From Streptomyces sp. NWU339 (GTDB lineage Bacteria > Actinomycetota > Actinomycetes > Streptomycetales > Streptomycetaceae): a stretch of 64,000 bases of DNA. Shown one piece after another: positions 61,808 to 64,000 of the stretch (the stretch's first letter is position 1; each line of letters starts with the position of its first letter). The notes below the pieces were generated by a model. That model was not told the origin of the DNA. It worked only from the letters and a program-made list of their open reading frames with translations, and made no database searches. The stretch is taken from contig NZ_QFRK01000010.1 in NCBI RefSeq assembly GCF_003143855.1, forward strand, positions 14-64,013, given 5' to 3'. Both the position numbers and the translations under genes were made by a program.

Positions 61808-63103
61808 ATGGAGCTACGCAAGATCACGGCCCGTAGGACCGACCCCCACCCGTACGACCCCCACGAGGAGCGCCACGACGTGAGCACGGAGGACCAGGCA
61901 GCGAAGCAGCCGCACGGGATCCACGCGTTCCGTAACCGTCTGTTCTGGCGGTGGTCGGACGAGTTGCCCCGGCCGCTGCGCGAGGGCTTCGTGAAGGTGC
62001 TGCACGCCTTTGGGGCCGGGGCGAACGAGGCGGGCCGGATGGTGTTCTGGGACGGCCGGATCATCACGCTCAAGGAGATCGCCCGCGCTGCGTGCGTCGA
62101 CGTGAAGGACGCGCGCCGGTACATCAGCGCCGCGATAGCGGCCGGGGTCGTGTCCGTGTCGGGTGAGCGTAAGCGCGGGACGACTCCCGTTTACGCGGCG
62201 GTCGTCACTGACACGCCGGACTGGGCTGCTGCGGTCGAGGTGCTGAAGGCGTCGAGGCCGGAGCCGAAGCGGCGGGCGCCGAGGGTCTGGGACGAGCCAG
62301 GAAAGGGGGATGCACCCCCTTCCCCTCTCCCCGACGGAAAGGGGGATGCACCCCTTTCCGAGAAAGGGGGATGCACCCCCGAAGGAAAGGGGGATGCACC
62401 CCCTACATCCCAAGGGTTCCCAAGTAACTACCCCAAGAACTCTCGTGGTGACGGCCGTCAGGCCACTACCGGTAGTGGGGGCGCGCGTGGTGGCGGCTCC
62501 GCCGCGCAACGAGACGAGCAGCCCGATCGAGTTCTCGCCGCGGCTGTCGGTGAGGTGATCCGGGGACTGCCCCGGCGGCTGAGCGAGATGTTCGAGCAGG
62601 ACCGGCCGATCCCGGCTTCCATCGAGGACGCCATCCGCCAGGAGCTTGCTCGAGGCTTGACCGCGCGGCAGGTCGTCTCCCGGGTGCGTCGCCGGTACCT
62701 GGAGTGGGGGATCGAGCGGGACATCGAGTCCGGCGAGGGCGAGGGCGTTCACACCCCGGTGGGGGCGCTGGTGCGGCTGGTCGGCCCTGGGAACTGCACG
62801 AGCCCGCGGTGTGACGACGGCATGGACCTCGACACGAGCGAAGAGTGCCGGAGCTGCGAGCGGGAGCGGGAGGACCGCCGTCCGGCCGTCCAGGAGCCCG
62901 TGCAGGGCGCGTTCCTGGCGCCGGTGCCCTCCGGTCCCGCAGTCCCGACCCCGGCTCCTCGAGGCCGCCTAGTGGCCCGGGACTGCGAAAACACGCTGTG
63001 CCCCGTCTCGTTCCCCGCCGCCCCTGCGCCCGCCCCGGCCGGACTGTGCCCCGACTGCCTGGCCGCCGAGTACGAGGAGGCCCAGCGCCTCGCAGCTCGC
63101 TGA
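61808..63103 (+). CDS. Phage/plasmid replication protein with HTH domain
   Basis: 431 aa from ATG 61808; GTG 61880 behind GAGGAG is also possible. The N-terminal DNA-binding part is FRNRLFWRWSDELPRPLREG, then RIITLKEIARAACVDVKDAR, RYISAAIAAGVVSVSGERKR, a winged helix as in DnaD/lambda O-type initiators. Near residue 165-200 it is built on repeats of GKGDAP that are really DNA repeats (62300-62403). The C-terminal half has a helical part (GLTARQVVSRVRRRYLEWGI) and zinc sites (CTSPRCDDG, CRSCERE, then CPDC). The replication role is inferred from this layout and position. Confidence 0.65.
   Translation: MELRKITARRTDPHPYDPHEERHDVSTEDQAAKQPHGIHAFRNRLFWRWSDELPRPLREGFVKVLHAFGAGANEAGRMVFWDGRIITLKEIARAACVDVKDARRYISAAIAAGVVSVSGERKRGTTPVYAAVVTDTPDWAAAVEVLKASRPEPKRRAPRVWDEPGKGDAPPSPLPDGKGDAPLSEKGGCTPEGKGDAPPTSQGFPSNYPKNSRGDGRQATTGSGGARGGGSAAQRDEQPDRVLAAAVGEVIRGLPRRLSEMFEQDRPIPASIEDAIRQELARGLTARQVVSRVRRRYLEWGIERDIESGEGEGVHTPVGALVRLVGPGNCTSPRCDDGMDLDTSEECRSCEREREDRRPAVQEPVQGAFLAPVPSGPAVPTPAPRGRLVARDCENTLCPVSFPAAPAPAPAGLCPDCLAAEYEEAQRLAAR
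62300..62403. repeat. Four iteron-like repeats within the replication gene
   Basis: GGAAAGGGGGATGCACCCCC occurs at 62300-62319, 62336-62355 (last base T), 62361-62380 (first base A) and 62384-62403. G5 and C5 arms flank ATGCA. Copy 3 lies in another reading frame. An AT-richer stretch follows (62404-62450). The pattern resembles a phage origin inside an initiator gene. Confidence 0.75.
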
Positions 63104-63213
63104 CCAGGCAAGAAACCCGCCAGGCGGCCATGTACGGGCCGAACCCGGGCCGCCTGACCCAACCCACCCCAGACCCCCGGCGAACGTGCCGGAGAACCGA
63201 AGGAGGACGAGAC

Positions 63214-63450
63214 GTGATGGCCACCCAACCACCCGCCGCACGCAGGGCGATGGAGGCGGCGCGCGTCGACGAGATCCGCGATCTCCTCGCCCGGCTCGTC
63301 ATTCCGCGCCGACCGGACGACCCCGAGCTGCCCGGACTCCTCGCCGACAGCCGGTCCGCGATCGCCGAACTCCTCAACGACCGCGACGACCTGATCCGAG
63401 CCAACGGCGAAGCCGCCGAAGAACTCGCGCGCTGGAACGGCGCCCTCTAA
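63214..63450 (+). CDS. Small helical phage protein (78 aa)
   Basis: GTG 63214 lies 7 nt after AGGAGG; ATG 63217 is next. The product contains RRAMEAARVDEIRDLLARLV, then PELPGLLADSRSAIAELLND and RANGEAAEELARWNGAL, almost all helical. It is probably a small coiled-coil protein. Function is unknown. Confidence 0.6.
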   Translation: MMATQPPAARRAMEAARVDEIRDLLARLVIPRRPDDPELPGLLADSRSAIAELLNDRDDLIRANGEAAEELARWNGAL

Positions 63451-63475
63451 CCCCACCCACGGCAGGAGACACGTC

Positions 63476-64000
63476 ATGCAGTACGAGACCCCCGAGCAGC
63501 TCCGCGACTTCCTGAAGCTGTGCCTCGACCCCGGCCCCGGCCGCGAGAAACGGACCCCGGCGAAGCTCATCGAGGTGCTGCCCGAGCCGATGCACGCCGC
63601 GCTGATCCAGCACGCACCACACCTGCGGCAGTTGCGGCACCGCGTCGACGCGCTCACCGCCCAGCGCCAGGCCGCGCAGCAGACGTACGCCGACGCGCTC
63701 GCCGCCTGGATCCGCGGCGACGAGCAGCCGGCCCCGGCCCGCCTCCCGCTGCCGCTGCTCGACGCCGTCACCCTCACCTACGACGCCGCCGTGCCCCACA
63801 TTGACGACTGTGCCGTCTGCCGCCCGGACATGCGGCTCGCCGAGATGTGCGCCGACGGGCAGGCCGCCGCCGTCGCCGCCCTCGACGCCACCCCGCCCCC
63901 GGCCGGCCCACGCCCGCACGACGGCGAGCATCTGCCCGCCTGCGCTCACGTCGCATGGGAGGTCACCAGAGAGGTTCCGGCCGGCGACTTCCGGTACCGC
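63476..64000 (+). CDS. Phage protein, 3' end outside the window
   Basis: From ATG 63476 with GGCAGGAG upstream, an open frame runs off the right edge after 175 codons. It begins MQYETPEQLRDFLKLCLDPG, then KLIEVLPEPMHAALIQHAPH and LRHRVDALTAQRQAAQQTYA, helical. Later come HIDDCAVCRPDMRLAEMCAD and HLPACAH, cysteines and histidines that may bind zinc. No family is recognised. It continues the rightward operon after the replication gene. Confidence 0.7.
   Translation, partial: MQYETPEQLRDFLKLCLDPGPGREKRTPAKLIEVLPEPMHAALIQHAPHLRQLRHRVDALTAQRQAAQQTYADALAAWIRGDEQPAPARLPLPLLDAVTLTYDAAVPHIDDCAVCRPDMRLAEMCADGQAAAVAALDATPPPAGPRPHDGEHLPACAHVAWEVTREVPAGDFRYR

Noticed and set aside
62300..62403. CRISPR-like array
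   Set aside because: Spacing between copies is only 3-16 bp, spacers are not of equal length, and the repeats lie inside a gene. Iterons fit better.

Overview
The window looks like a Streptomyces chromosome. GC is very high, GTG starts are frequent, and the gene content and order (recO, uppS, zur, znuACB, glyS, dusB, ppdK, dgt, dnaG, an hrdA-type sigma factor, twin ABC exporters) are as I recall from S. coelicolor around SCO2525 down to SCO2460. Lineage marks include Scr1/DUF397 pairs, a class F sortase, an LAETG surface protein, SCO252x-family proteins and a WhiB protein. No database could be searched, so family names rest on motifs and recall.

Layout. (1) 1-6431: the left edge cuts an IS1380-type transposase gene whose element appears to have landed in a SCO2525-family methyltransferase, leaving a C-terminal stub. 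After it run SCO2524-, SCO2523- (deviant P-loop ATPase), SCO2522- and SCO2521-family genes, nearly end to end, then a membrane-anchored protein of unknown function. (2) 6.6-14.4 kb: an MMPL transporter with a NarL-type two-component system, an ArsR-like repressor with a striking operator, and a WhiJ/AbaA-like set whose HTH member is broken. (3) 14.5-31.2 kb: core genes, namely recO-uppS, a znuA-znuC-znuB-zur cluster with a Zur box, glyS, a DHA2 MFS pump, dusB, an NSS transporter with its microprotein subunit, a sulfatase-fold membrane protein and ppdK. (4) 31.3-38.3 kb: surface and secreted proteins (excalibur/LAETG protein, PhoX-like protein, class F sortase), mixed with gene remains (ABC-2 permease fragment, molybdopterin oxidoreductase with a large internal deletion). 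(5) 38.5-50.4 kb: dgt, an FAD reductase, dnaG, an hrdA-type sigma factor, a nested palindromic terminator, two ABC exporter half-transporters, an FGGY kinase and a YtxH-like protein.

(6) 50.6-64.0 kb: two identical tRNA-Asn(GTT) genes and a CAU tRNA, then the early region of a prophage or prophage-like element that runs off the right edge. It has divergent regulators around an operator array, then a tightly overlapped rightward operon: YqaJ exonuclease, RecT annealing protein, DnaQ-like exonuclease, RuvC-like resolvase, HNH-like protein, WhiB and small membrane or zinc-ribbon proteins. A leftward block holds a Phd-like protein and a GIY-YIG-Phd fusion. A replication-protein gene contains four iteron-like repeats, one of them out of coding frame, so this may be the replication origin. 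No integrase or structural gene is in view, so the CAU tRNA is only an inferred attachment site.

The best candidates for something undescribed are the SCO2521-2525 cluster, the GIY-YIG-Phd fusion and the in-gene iterons.
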